The notes: generated by a model from the sequence alone, not told the origin. Shown: positions 44,401 to 53,688, counted from the stretch's first letter. The stretch is DNA of 64,000 nt from Plebeiibacterium marinum (GCF_026013615.1 NZ_JAPDPI010000023.1:29785-93784); one strand, 5' to 3'. A program made the numbers and translations.

Positions 44401-44445
44401 TAACCTGGACAAGCCAAATAGTTCTTTTACAACTTGTCCAGGTTA
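44401..44445. terminator. Terminator hairpin after uxuA
   Basis: Perfect 13-bp arms TAACCTGGACAAG and CTTGTCCAGGTTA with a 19-nt loop, 7 bp past the uxuA stop. It lies between converging genes. Confidence 0.65.
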
Positions 44446-44475
44446 GCAGTTAAAACTTCTCTTTATTCAGATTAA

Positions 44476-44506
44476 AGGGGCTGTTTTCAAATTCAAAAAC
44501 ACCCCT
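44476..44506 (-). terminator. Terminator hairpin after the mutase gene
   Basis: Arms AGGGGCTGTTTT and AAAACACCCCT pair with one bulge, 27 bp past the minus-strand mutase stop. A T-run follows the stem only weakly. Confidence 0.5.
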
Positions 44507-44532
44507 CTATTTGCTCTATAATTAAAATGCCA

Positions 44533-45903
44533 TTATAATTTCATTTTATTACATATTTCCTCTACTAATTTCTGAGAATCAGAAACATCCTTACCCTCTG
44601 CATAAATCCTGATAATAGGCTCCGTATTTGATTTCCTTAAATGAACCCATCCTGTTGGAAAACTAATTTTTACGCCATCAATAGTGTTGCATGGATAATC
44701 TACATATTTTTCAAGTACACCTTTTAAAACAACGTCCAAATCAAGATTTTCATCCAGCTCCAATTTATGTTTCACCATCTTATAATCGGGATATTGCGCT
44801 CTTAACTCAGAAGATGATTTCTTTGATTTTGCCAGGTGAGTTAAAAATAATGCAACCCCAACCAAAGCATCTCTCCCATAATGAAGTTCAGGATATATAA
44901 TCCCACCATTTCCTTCACCTCCTATAACTGCGTTTTGCTCCTTCATTACATTTACCACATTTACCTCTCCCACAGCCGATTCAAAAAACTCAACCTTATG
45001 TTTTTTTGCAATATCCTTCAAAGCCATAGTTGAGGATAGATTAGCAACCAATGCCCCTTTTGTGTTTTCCAGAATATAATCTGCAACAGAAACCAATGTA
45101 TACTCTTCACCAAAAGGCTCTCCATTATCACATACTAGCGCAAGGCGATCCACATCAGGATCGACAATAATACCCAGATCATACTTATTATCCTTTACCA
45201 ATGAACAGATTTCTTTTATATTTTCCGGCAACGGTTCCGGGTTATGAGCAAAATGGCCATCTGGCTTACAATTGATTTCTTCTACAGTTGTTACACCTAA
45301 AGCCTTTAACAACCTTGGTATGGCCGTTCCTCCAACAGAATTTACTGCATCTACTGCAATAGAAAAACAGGCTTGTTCTATAAGTTTATTATCTACTAAA
45401 GGAAGATTCAATATATGCTCAATATGCTGATCTAAATAATCACAAGTATCATATGAGCCCAATTCATCAACTTCATTAAATTGATAATTACTATCATCAG
45501 CCATTTTTAGCAATTGCTTGCCATCAGCATCAGAAATAAATTCACCTTTACCATTTAATAGTTTCAATGCATTCCAGTTTTTTGGATTATGACTGGCAGT
45601 TAAAATAATTCCTCCTCCGGCATTCAAATCCACTACAGCCATTTCTACAGAAGGTGTTGTTGCCAAGCCTAAATCCACCACATCTACACCTACAGAAAGC
45701 AATGAACCGACCACAAGATGATTTACCATTTCTCCACTAATACGGGCATCGCGACCAATAACTACCTTTTTATTGGCCCCACTATTTTTTAACCAAACTC
45801 CAAACGCGCTTGAAATATTTACAATATCAGTAGGGGTTAGTGCCTCTCCAGGCCTTCCTCCAATGGTACCTCTGATTCCTGAAATTGATTTTATTAATGT
45901 CAT
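44533..45903 (-). CDS. glmM: Phosphoglucosamine mutase / phosphohexomutase
   Basis: A 456-residue alpha-D-phosphohexomutase. It starts MTLIKSISGIRGTIGG. The phosphoserine loop TASHNP has the catalytic Ser at residue 104, the metal-binding loop DPDVDRLAL is near 243 and the sugar-binding loop GGEGNGG near 329. The phosphate-binding block RKSNTEPIIRIY lies near the C terminus. This is the GlmM-like type common in Bacteroidota, normally interconverting hexosamine-1- and -6-phosphates. Standing at the end of an amino-sugar gene cluster, it may turn GlcNAc-1-P into GlcNAc-6-P for breakdown, in addition to or instead of the cell-wall role. A hairpin in the 101-bp upstream gap (45934-45969) may uncouple its expression. 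Confidence 0.85.
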   Translation of the reverse strand: MTLIKSISGIRGTIGGRPGEALTPTDIVNISSAFGVWLKNSGANKKVVIGRDARISGEMVNHLVVGSLLSVGVDVVDLGLATTPSVEMAVVDLNAGGGIILTASHNPKNWNALKLLNGKGEFISDADGKQLLKMADDSNYQFNEVDELGSYDTCDYLDQHIEHILNLPLVDNKLIEQACFSIAVDAVNSVGGTAIPRLLKALGVTTVEEINCKPDGHFAHNPEPLPENIKEICSLVKDNKYDLGIIVDPDVDRLALVCDNGEPFGEEYTLVSVADYILENTKGALVANLSSTMALKDIAKKHKVEFFESAVGEVNVVNVMKEQNAVIGGEGNGGIIYPELHYGRDALVGVALFLTHLAKSKKSSSELRAQYPDYKMVKHKLELDENLDLDVVLKGVLEKYVDYPCNTIDGVKISFPTGWVHLRKSNTEPIIRIYAEGKDVSDSQKLVEEICNKMKL

Positions 45904-45933
45904 TTATTTTGATTGTTAGAAAAGATTATTCAC

Positions 45934-45969
45934 AATAAAGAGCTGAAAAATAATTTTCAACTCTTTATT
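45934..45969 (-). terminator. Intercistronic hairpin before the mutase gene
   Basis: 16-bp arms AATAAAGAGCTGAAAA and TTTTCAACTCTTTATT pair with one mismatch around a 4-nt loop. It lies between the nucleotidyltransferase and mutase genes on the minus strand and could act as an attenuator or mRNA end. Confidence 0.5.
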
Positions 45970-46004
45970 CTTATTACATACATTACGATATCACTTTTAT
46001 CAGA

Positions 46005-46907
46005 CTAATTGCCCCACAATTGCTTTGGATAAACACCCTGTGCTATTAAATTATTAATACAGTTAACAGCCTTTTCTTTATCTTCTTTATAGGTAACACC
46101 AAACCATTGGGCATCTGATTTTAAAACTCGTACACTAGTATTTCCTTGATTTATAACTTCACTAACAACCGAAGGTATATAAAATTCAGAACTCATTTCC
46201 TGACCATGTTCCTTTAAAAATTGAACAAATAGCTCTTCCAAATGACTAAATACCAAAGGTGTAAATCCCCAAAAATTCATAGAAACAGTTGTTTGTGTAT
46301 CTAATGTAACCCATCTCTGAAAATCCCTGTACACAATCCTATTATCTATCTTTTCAATTTGAGTACGTTCCACAACAGATAATAAATGGCCTGTTTCACT
46401 AGTTGAACACACGCCACGGGAAACTGAACCATTTTCTGAAATTGTATTCCCCAAGTGATAGCCAACCATACCAAATTCTTTATCAGAAGATTGATTTGAT
46501 AAAAAATCTGCCATTGTAAAAAAAGCTTCCCTTCCATAGTAATCATCAGCATTAATCACGGCAAAAGGCTCATTAATACAATCCTTAGCCATCAAAATAG
46601 CATGTCCTGTACCCCAAGGCTTGGAACGTTCTGAAATAAAAGTACATCCTGCTGGAATCGTTTCTATTTCCTGAGTTACATACTCTGCAGTAATCTTACC
46701 CTCTATTTTTTTATTAAAAAGAAGAACAAACTCCTCTTTAAAACTCTCTCTAATTACAAACACTATTTTTCCAAATCCGGCATCAATAGCATCGTTTATT
46801 GAATAATCGATTATGGTTTCTCCTGCTGGACCAATCGGATCCATCTGCTTTAAACCTCCGTAACGGCTTCCCATTCCGGCAGCTAATACAAGTAATGTAG
46901 GTTTCAT
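46005..46907 (-). CDS. Sugar-1-phosphate nucleotidyltransferase
   Basis: A 300-residue GT-A-type nucleotidyltransferase. The N-terminal LVLAAGMGSRYGGLKQMDPI motif binds the nucleotide triphosphate. RSKPWGTGHAIL, INADDYYG (metal Asp pair near residue 119) and TLDTQTTVSMNFWGF are also visible. Proteins of this type are commonly adjacent to N-acetylhexosamine kinases in Bacteroidota. It would charge a hexose- or HexNAc-1-phosphate with UTP to give a UDP-sugar for GalE. It lies 232 bp downstream of the kinase gene. UDP-GalNAc/UDP-GlcNAc specificity is inferred from neighbours. Confidence 0.8.
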   Translation of the reverse strand: MKPTLLVLAAGMGSRYGGLKQMDPIGPAGETIIDYSINDAIDAGFGKIVFVIRESFKEEFVLLFNKKIEGKITAEYVTQEIETIPAGCTFISERSKPWGTGHAILMAKDCINEPFAVINADDYYGREAFFTMADFLSNQSSDKEFGMVGYHLGNTISENGSVSRGVCSTSETGHLLSVVERTQIEKIDNRIVYRDFQRWVTLDTQTTVSMNFWGFTPLVFSHLEELFVQFLKEHGQEMSSEFYIPSVVSEVINQGNTSVRVLKSDAQWFGVTYKEDKEKAVNCINNLIAQGVYPKQLWGN

Positions 46908-47139
46908 TATGATAATAATTAATTTTAAATGGTCATAAGTAACTCACAAACAAATCAAATCATCCTCCTTCGTGCGAATTTGGATAGTGGAATTTATTTG
47001 CTCATTTCATATGGTTTTTAACTATTTAAACACTGGTAGTTTTTTGGTACTTTTTTTCGGGTAGTATTGGGGCTAAGTTTGGTGAGTTAACATATAATAT
47101 CGGTTATACAGTTTTAACCGAACGCAGTTATTTAAAATA

Positions 47140-48234
47140 TCAAAGACTGCTTTTAACAACTTCTTTCATATCCTCATATTGATTTTCAATACTCTGCAAT
47201 AATTTATATTGTGCATGTGTACGAACCAAATTATGATCAGGATACTTTGTTTTATAGTAATTGTCTCCGTCTATGTAATCCATTAAAAAACGAAGAACCT
47301 GTTCATAAGTAATATACTTGGCAGAAAAAGCGAGGTTATCTATTTCTGATTGAGTAAGAAAGGTTTTTGTTTCGGAAATATATCCTTTAGTATAAGCAGT
47401 AAAAATATCCAGATCCATCGACACTTTATCCAAGTCCTTATCATCTTCCAACCCGGTATTGGTATATGAACGAATTGCATCACCAAAATCATTTAACACA
47501 GTACTACTTAATACAGTATCCAAATCAATAACACACAATACATCTCCTTTATCATCAAAAAGTATATTATTGATTTTCGTATCATTATGTGTTACTCGTG
47601 TTGGAATAATACCATTTTCTACCTTCTCCCAAAATTTCAACATTTCATCCCGGCGATCTTCAATCCAGGAAATCTCAGAGGCCAACTCTTTACTTCTTCC
47701 TACCGGATCCTTACTCAACACATCATCCCACTGTTTAAAACGATAGCGTATATTATGAAATCCAGGAAGAATATCGGCCAATTTGCCTTTAAAATCAGAA
47801 GTCATACATTGAAACTTACCAATACCTTTTCCTCCGGCATATGCAAGCTCTGGGGTGTCAGCAGCTTCGTAAGTAATACTTCCGGCAATAAACAAACATA
47901 CGGCCCAATACTCACCCTCATCGTCTACATGATACAAAGAGCCATTTTTTGTTTTAACAACCGTTAAGGCCTCTCGCACTATATCACCACCCTGAGCCTT
48001 AATTTTTTCTTTTAAATGTAAAGTAACCCTTTCTATATTATCCATCATGGCAGGCACATCTGTAAAAATATTTTTATTTTTGCGCTGCATCAGGTAATTG
48101 GGCATATCCTCAGCTTCCGTTTCTATTATGAAGGTGTCATTGATAAATCCCTCTCCCAAAGGTGAAATATTAGCAACCCTACCTTCCAATTGAAAGCAAT
48201 CTGCTATCTTATATATATTTGTTTCCATTTTCAA
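47140..48234 (-). CDS. nahK: N-acetylhexosamine 1-kinase-like phosphotransferase
   Basis: A 364-residue kinase of the aminoglycoside-phosphotransferase fold. The catalytic loop VTHNDTKINNILF contains Asp218 in a HxDxxxxN arrangement (His216, Asn223). The metal-binding CVIDLDTV supplies Asp237/Asp239. This close spacing and the N-terminal GEGFINDTFII nucleotide loop match NahK, which phosphorylates GlcNAc and GalNAc at the anomeric position with ATP. It is cytoplasmic. The gene follows the MFS transporter by 13 bp and precedes the nucleotidyltransferase, consistent with uptake followed by activation. Specificity among GlcNAc, GalNAc and other hexoses is inferred. Confidence 0.78.
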   Translation of the reverse strand: MKMETNIYKIADCFQLEGRVANISPLGEGFINDTFIIETEAEDMPNYLMQRKNKNIFTDVPAMMDNIERVTLHLKEKIKAQGGDIVREALTVVKTKNGSLYHVDDEGEYWAVCLFIAGSITYEAADTPELAYAGGKGIGKFQCMTSDFKGKLADILPGFHNIRYRFKQWDDVLSKDPVGRSKELASEISWIEDRRDEMLKFWEKVENGIIPTRVTHNDTKINNILFDDKGDVLCVIDLDTVLSSTVLNDFGDAIRSYTNTGLEDDKDLDKVSMDLDIFTAYTKGYISETKTFLTQSEIDNLAFSAKYITYEQVLRFLMDYIDGDNYYKTKYPDHNLVRTHAQYKLLQSIENQYEDMKEVVKSSL

Positions 48235-48247
48235 TATATTGAAGTTA

Positions 48248-49489
48248 TTACTTTCTTATTTTATAACCTTTTACAGCAAAGAAAAGGATATAGAAATAAC
48301 ATGGAATATAAACCCAGAAAGCACTCTTATAATTTGCTACAGTTATTACTTCAGTACTTTTTACTAAATCAATGATAAATCCAAAAACTAGTGGAATAAC
48401 TGCACCTCCGACAATACCCATAACCAACAAAGAAGCTCCTGTTTTGGTGAATTTCCCTAAATCGGCAATAGCCAATGGCCAAATAGCCGGCCACATTAAT
48501 GAATTAGCAAAACCTATTAACGCCATAGTGTATATTCCAAATTCACCTGGCAAAAAGATTAACAACAAAGCTGAAAAAACTCCTATCCATGAAAAGATTT
48601 TAAGTGCAGTGGTTTGTGATAGGTATTTGGGAATCATAATCACTCCAAACAAATAACCTGCGATCAATCCCAGAGGGACATAAATAGAAAAACTGTCAAA
48701 ATTGACTGATGAATCAACAAATACTGCTTTTGCATACCCTATAACAGATACCATTGGTAAAGTTTCAACACCCACATAAATAAACAACGCCAATACTCCT
48801 AATAAAAGGTGTGGAAACTGAAACACGCTGGTTTTAGCAGTTAACTCAGCATTTTCCTCTCCACTTTCTTCCTCTCCTTCTGCTTTTACTTCAGGAAGTG
48901 GAGCAAAGATCATAAAGATGCCCAATCCGACAAGTATTGCAGTAACGATATAAAATGGAAATATGATATCATCCAACTTTACATTTTTCAAATCCATAAA
49001 CAATCCCAAAAACAATGACGATAGCCACCATGCTGATTTATTCATGATTCCCATTAAGCTCATACGCATAGCTGCACTTTCTTTTGGACCTATAATGGTT
49101 ACATATGGATTTACCGATGCCTGCAAAAGAGTATTTCCAATACCTCCTACAAACAATGCCAAAAGAAACAATGGAAAACTTAACTGATTAGATGATGGAA
49201 TAAAAAGGACCATTCCCAATGCCATTACAAAAAAAGCAAGAACCATTCCTTTTTTATACCCAACCTTTTTAATAATAACACCAGCTGGAGCACCAAATAT
49301 TACAAACGCAGAGAATATTGCTGCAGTAACTAAATAGGATTGTGATGTAGATAGTTTAAAGGCATCCTGCAGAAATGGGGTTAAAAATCCGCTGATCCCT
49401 ATTCCAAAACCAATAACAAAGAATAAGATGCTAACAATTGCAAGAGGTAGTATATAGCTACCTCGATTTGACTTCACAGATTCACTCAT
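48248..49489 (-). CDS. MFS sugar transporter (FucP/GluP/NagP-like)
   Basis: A 413-residue inner-membrane transporter with about 12 helices. The N-terminal FFVIGFGIGISGFLTPFLQDAF and GGIGNTLLQASVNPYVTIIGP blocks characterise the FucP/GluP-like sugar:proton symporter group used for glucose, galactose, fucose or N-acetylglucosamine. A charged central loop (EGEEESGEENAE) separates the halves. It lies between nagB and the kinase gene, so free HexNAc or galactose is the expected cargo. The spacing is 67 bp after nagB and 13 bp before the kinase. Confidence 0.88.
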   Translation of the reverse strand: MSESVKSNRGSYILPLAIVSILFFVIGFGIGISGFLTPFLQDAFKLSTSQSYLVTAAIFSAFVIFGAPAGVIIKKVGYKKGMVLAFFVMALGMVLFIPSSNQLSFPLFLLALFVGGIGNTLLQASVNPYVTIIGPKESAAMRMSLMGIMNKSAWWLSSLFLGLFMDLKNVKLDDIIFPFYIVTAILVGLGIFMIFAPLPEVKAEGEEESGEENAELTAKTSVFQFPHLLLGVLALFIYVGVETLPMVSVIGYAKAVFVDSSVNFDSFSIYVPLGLIAGYLFGVIMIPKYLSQTTALKIFSWIGVFSALLLIFLPGEFGIYTMALIGFANSLMWPAIWPLAIADLGKFTKTGASLLVMGIVGGAVIPLVFGFIIDLVKSTEVITVANYKSAFWVYIPCYFYILFFAVKGYKIRK

Positions 49490-49556
49490 AACAAATTGAT
49501 TTATTCAATATTTGGTCAACCTTTAAAAGATTGACCAAACGTATATCACAAAAAAC

Positions 49557-51875
49557 TTATCCTTCCATTGATTTTTCAAGCTCTCTGGCCTGTTTCAAAA
49601 ATTCGTCAACATTCATTTCTTTAAAGAAAATTAGCCCGTGACTGGCACGAATATTAGGATCCTCATTTGTATAGAAATAATCCTTACCTAACAAGTACTG
49701 AACATTTTCCAACTGCTCTGCCCAGATTCTTTTAGCCAGCGTACTAAATTTACCATCATGTTCATGACTTGGGAATGAAGCATTTACCTGACTTAAATAA
49801 CAATCGCTAAATGACTTATCTAAAACATCCAGTCCATTTATGCTCACAGGTACCATTACATTTATCTCTGATGGTGCAAACTTAAACCATACGTTACGAT
49901 ATCCCCAAATTCTTAAGTTACTCAAGTCTTCTTCTTTACTCCACAAACGAACCGCATCAGCAATTGCCTGCAACACTTTATAATGCGTATCCGGTCCACT
50001 TCCTTCCGGATCTAACGCCAGTGATATAACAGTAGGCTTTTCTTTTCTAAGTTCTTCCAGGATCGGAGCCACATCTCTTTCGCGATTTGGCTGCTCAGTA
50101 AAGATATCCCCTGTATAAAAACCTAGTCGTAAGTGACGAACATTTTTTACCTGAACCCCTGAATGCGCCCATACCAACTCTTCCTCAAACTCACGGATCA
50201 TTCCTTTCAGCTTCTGGATTTTTGGAGGATTCTTTTGGCCATCGTAGCTTTCCCTGATATTAGCCAAAATAGCGTTAATTGTATTTCGCAACCCATCTTT
50301 ATCCTTAACTTCCCAAACTGCAACAATGGCACGAACCACTCTGTGGCAAAGTCCGCGAACTCTTTCCAAAGGTTCCTCTGATGCCACATTCAATAGAAAA
50401 TGGTATACATCCTTATCCCATTTATACTGATAACCTGCCTCAAAAAAGTCGGGGAAATTAACCATCTGAATACGGTTATCATCCAGTAGTTTTTTTGTAC
50501 TATTTAATGTTTCAGTTACAAAATCATTGGTTACAGCAGTAAAACCAGATGTTAATACAGAGAAAACAGATTTATTTGACTTTTCGCGTAAAATACGGTT
50601 TACATGCGGTTGAATACCCAATTGAATATCATCGTGATGGGGACCAGTATGATAAAACGCCTGGTTAATCTCTGGCTTTAATCCATTAGCCAATTTACCC
50701 TTAACCGAATCCATAACCTGCTGAACGGTGTCTAATGAAAGTCCCGGTATCAAACTACAATATGGGTCTGATTTTAAATCGGACAATTCCAGTTTTGGTC
50801 CAAACTTGTTAATGCGCTTACATAAATCAATAATAGCACGCTCCGTTTTTTCCTGCGTCCACTCTCCGGTTTTATAATAAGCATCAACGCTATCATTTAG
50901 TTTTACGCCAGAACTCTTGGTGATGTAAAAACGACTGTTAGGCAGTTTCTGTAAAACAGTTGCCGGATACATTACGGTTGGTTTTGATTCCAACGCATTT
51001 TTAACAACCCCGGCTTTGGCCTCTCCTGCTGCAAAGATCAAAGCTACCGCATCTTTATTATAGGTAATGGATTCTAATCCAATAGTAATTACCAACCTAT
51101 TCTTCGACACCTCTATCCCTCCTAAATCACCTGCAGCCTGCGCCTGAGTTTCAAAATTTGTTTTTGTTAAACGGGTTGTTGAAAAGTGATCCGATCCTCT
51201 GGTGTTAAAGGCAATGTGTCCATCAGGGCCTATTCCCCCTAAAAAGAAACCTATACCTCCTTTTTCTCTGATCTTAGACTCATACTCTACACACCAGTCA
51301 TCTATCATAAAAATAGATTTCTGCTGTTCTTTCTCCTTCTGGGTTTTTGCCTCACGATAGCGCAATGATAAATCGACAATACTATCTGGAAATACTTCTG
51401 AAAAATGCTTTCCATCCACTAAAGGAATCTCGTCTGAATTGATTAACAATGCACGTTCCGGATCCAAACCAAACCCCTTAATGTAATATTCTTTTACATA
51501 GTGGTAAAAACTATTGTGCTGACTTGAATTAATTGGATAGAACTCATCAATTTGAACAAAGTGCAGCTTGCTTAAATCAGGTTTTTTCTCAACTTTTAAG
51601 CCGTTCTCTTCCCTAATCTTTTTTCCTTTTGCATTGTTCCAGTTCTCAAGCAAATACTGAGTCCAACGTATAAAATACTCAGGTGTTTTTCCTGTAGGCA
51701 AGCTAATTACACCTTCCGGATTATCAGCCACCCACTCTAAAAATCGTAAAGCGGTAAACATTCCCAACTGAGGAAAATTATCAACTGGAATATAAGGAAC
51801 CTGTGTTGATACTGATCCAACATTTGACTTCTTAAAATAGTGTTTCTCTACGCTTGAAAAATTATTCTTCTCCAT
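49557..51875 (-). CDS. nagB: Glucosamine-6-phosphate deaminase fused to PIG-L-like deacetylase domain
   Basis: A 772-residue two-domain protein. Residues ~30-345 are a NagB/RpiA-fold deaminase with PTGKTP (60-65), VQIDEF (107-112), FLGGIGPDGHIAFN (211-224) and a NAL...ALIF-type block. It converts glucosamine-6-phosphate to fructose-6-phosphate and ammonia. Canonical NagB is ~260 residues. The C-terminal ~400 residues start around 400 with YHTGPHHDDIQLG, whose HHDD (413-416) matches the zinc motif (A)HPDD of PIG-L/LmbE N-acetyl deacetylases. Later histidine-containing blocks (SFPSHEHDGKF) could complete a metal site. A deacetylase-deaminase fusion would remove the need for NagA, which is absent here. 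Such long NagB proteins occur in other Bacteroidota; deacetylase activity of the second domain is inferred. Confidence 0.87.
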   Translation of the reverse strand: MEKNNFSSVEKHYFKKSNVGSVSTQVPYIPVDNFPQLGMFTALRFLEWVADNPEGVISLPTGKTPEYFIRWTQYLLENWNNAKGKKIREENGLKVEKKPDLSKLHFVQIDEFYPINSSQHNSFYHYVKEYYIKGFGLDPERALLINSDEIPLVDGKHFSEVFPDSIVDLSLRYREAKTQKEKEQQKSIFMIDDWCVEYESKIREKGGIGFFLGGIGPDGHIAFNTRGSDHFSTTRLTKTNFETQAQAAGDLGGIEVSKNRLVITIGLESITYNKDAVALIFAAGEAKAGVVKNALESKPTVMYPATVLQKLPNSRFYITKSSGVKLNDSVDAYYKTGEWTQEKTERAIIDLCKRINKFGPKLELSDLKSDPYCSLIPGLSLDTVQQVMDSVKGKLANGLKPEINQAFYHTGPHHDDIQLGIQPHVNRILREKSNKSVFSVLTSGFTAVTNDFVTETLNSTKKLLDDNRIQMVNFPDFFEAGYQYKWDKDVYHFLLNVASEEPLERVRGLCHRVVRAIVAVWEVKDKDGLRNTINAILANIRESYDGQKNPPKIQKLKGMIREFEEELVWAHSGVQVKNVRHLRLGFYTGDIFTEQPNRERDVAPILEELRKEKPTVISLALDPEGSGPDTHYKVLQAIADAVRLWSKEEDLSNLRIWGYRNVWFKFAPSEINVMVPVSINGLDVLDKSFSDCYLSQVNASFPSHEHDGKFSTLAKRIWAEQLENVQYLLGKDYFYTNEDPNIRASHGLIFFKEMNVDEFLKQARELEKSMEG

Positions 51876-51882
51876 TGCTCTT

Positions 51883-52911
51883 CTATTTAATATTTCTAAT
51901 ATTCTTTTCCCAATTCCAGGCCGATGCCAGAGTTTCCTCTAATGCCACCTGAGCCTTCCATCCTAACTCTTTATTTGCATAAGTTGTATCGGCATATATT
52001 TTTTCAATATCTCCCTCCCGACGGTCAACTATAGTATAATTAAGATTAACATTATTAACCTTTTGAAACGACTCTACTATTTCCAATACTGACAATCCAT
52101 TTCCTGTACCAAGGTTAAAAACCTCGTAATTAGTTTTATGATTATCATTAATTAATCTATCAACAGCTACTACATGAGCTTTTGCAAGGTCAACCACATT
52201 AATAAAATCGCGAATTGCACTACCATCCGGGGTGTTGTAGTCATTTCCAAAAACTTTCAGTTCTTCCCTGATACCAGCAGCAGTTTGAGTAATAAAAGGA
52301 ACCAGATTATTAGGTATTCCTACAGGTAGCTCACCAATTAATGCAGATTTATGCGCTCCCACGGGATTAAAGTACCTTAGTGCAATTCCTTTCATCCCAG
52401 CATAAGCAGAAACCGAATCTCTTAAGATATCCTCACATACCTTTTTAGTGTTTCCATAAGGTGATTCAGCTTCACGACGGGGTGTACTCTCTGTTACTGG
52501 TAACTTTTCCGGCTGCCCATATACTGTACAGGATGAAGAAAACACGAGATTAGAAACCTTATATTTATTCATACACGACAGTAAATTCATTAACGAACCC
52601 ACATTGTTGGAATAATATTCTAATGGTTTTTCCACTGATTCCCCAACAGCTTTATATGCTGCAAAATGAATAATTGCATCAATATTTGGATATTTCAGGA
52701 ACAAACTTTCTGTTTGTAGAGCATCCGACAGATCCAGTTTCTCAAACACAGGCCTAAGTCCTGATATCTTCTCAATGTTCTCGAGCACACTTATGTCGGA
52801 ATTTGATAAATTATCTACTATTACAACATCAAAACCTTCAGAAAGCAACTCCACTACTGTATGCGATCCAATATATCCCGTACCCCCTGTAACTAATATT
52901 TGTTTTTTCAT
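51883..52911 (-). CDS. galE: UDP-glucose/UDP-HexNAc 4-epimerase
   Basis: The start at 52911 is chosen over the frame's upstream start at 52974 because the NAD-binding GTGYIGSHT then follows the first few residues, as in all GalE proteins. The 342-residue enzyme has the SDR-extended YGNTK active site (Tyr with Lys at +4, near residue 152), a preceding SSSCTVYG serine block and DFINVVDLA. It interconverts UDP-Glc/UDP-Gal and, in some members, UDP-GlcNAc/UDP-GalNAc. It lies 7 bp before nagB, tying it to amino-sugar breakdown, so a GalNAc-to-GlcNAc role is attractive. The residue controlling acceptance of N-acetyl groups cannot be decided by eye. Confidence 0.93.
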   Translation of the reverse strand: MKKQILVTGGTGYIGSHTVVELLSEGFDVVIVDNLSNSDISVLENIEKISGLRPVFEKLDLSDALQTESLFLKYPNIDAIIHFAAYKAVGESVEKPLEYYSNNVGSLMNLLSCMNKYKVSNLVFSSSCTVYGQPEKLPVTESTPRREAESPYGNTKKVCEDILRDSVSAYAGMKGIALRYFNPVGAHKSALIGELPVGIPNNLVPFITQTAAGIREELKVFGNDYNTPDGSAIRDFINVVDLAKAHVVAVDRLINDNHKTNYEVFNLGTGNGLSVLEIVESFQKVNNVNLNYTIVDRREGDIEKIYADTTYANKELGWKAQVALEETLASAWNWEKNIRNIK

Positions 52912-53061
52912 CTGTTTAAATTTTTTGTCTTTAGAAAATGCACCAAAAACTTCTGCACATTCAGGAAATCGCATTAACTTTTTTAATCATAACCCTGTAT
53001 ATACTTTACAACTAATAAAGTTAAGGATAATTTCATATACTCTGATTCTAAATCAATTGTC

Positions 53062-53688
53062 TTAATTTCCAAACACAACTTCTCCAAAAAATTCAGGCAA
53101 ATGAAAATCTGGATTTTCAACACTTATCGGACTCCATGACAAATAATGAGGGAATGCTTGTTTATCGCCACATTTATAAAAATTACAAGTAGTTTTGAGT
53201 CCTTCGAAAGTTTTGATTTCTTCATTTTTAAAAACCGCTTTAGGGATCACAACTTCAAGGCTCCACTCGGTTTTCCGATCGATAATATTGATTCTATTTT
53301 TCCCCAGCGAAGGTTTTGTACTAATTTTTGTAAGCAATTCCGTAGCTAATCGTTCTCTATTATTCCTATTCGCACCATAACCGCCTAAAACATTCCCTAT
53401 ACAATTAAATTCCAGGTTATAATACTTTTCTCCATCAAACGAAACAAAGAACTCAACACAACTATCTTCGTATACAGGTTCATTGTATTTTGTATTTACT
53501 GCTTTAGTATTAGATTCCTGAACAAAAAATTTCAGATAAAGATTATCGCAATCATAACCAATCACAAAATCAGCATTTACATCACTTTGGTAATCCCAGT
53601 TATTACACGAAATTGAATTTCTTTCCAACTCCTTAGCTGCAAACCACCCTTTTACATTCTCTATTCTATCTACAATAATTTTTTCCAT
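53062..53688 (-). CDS. CBM9-like carbohydrate-binding domain protein
   Basis: A 208-residue protein from ATG 53688. The longer frame start (53775) would place the strong GTGCACGTGCAC palindrome inside the coding region. The whole protein is one CBM9/DOMON-like beta-sandwich. Marks are WDYQSDVNADFVIGYDCDNLYLKFFVQE, YEDSCVEFFVSFDG and a C-terminal FPHYLSWSPI followed by DFHLPEFFGEVVFG. No signal peptide or lipid cysteine is visible, so it looks cytoplasmic, which is unusual for a carbohydrate-binding module. It heads the minus-strand amino-sugar gene run, 150 bp before galE, with a LacI-type operator 47 bp upstream. Its role is unknown; it may bind a sugar intermediate. Confidence 0.75.
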   Translation of the reverse strand: MEKIIVDRIENVKGWFAAKELERNSISCNNWDYQSDVNADFVIGYDCDNLYLKFFVQESNTKAVNTKYNEPVYEDSCVEFFVSFDGEKYYNLEFNCIGNVLGGYGANRNNRERLATELLTKISTKPSLGKNRINIIDRKTEWSLEVVIPKAVFKNEEIKTFEGLKTTCNFYKCGDKQAFPHYLSWSPISVENPDFHLPEFFGEVVFGN

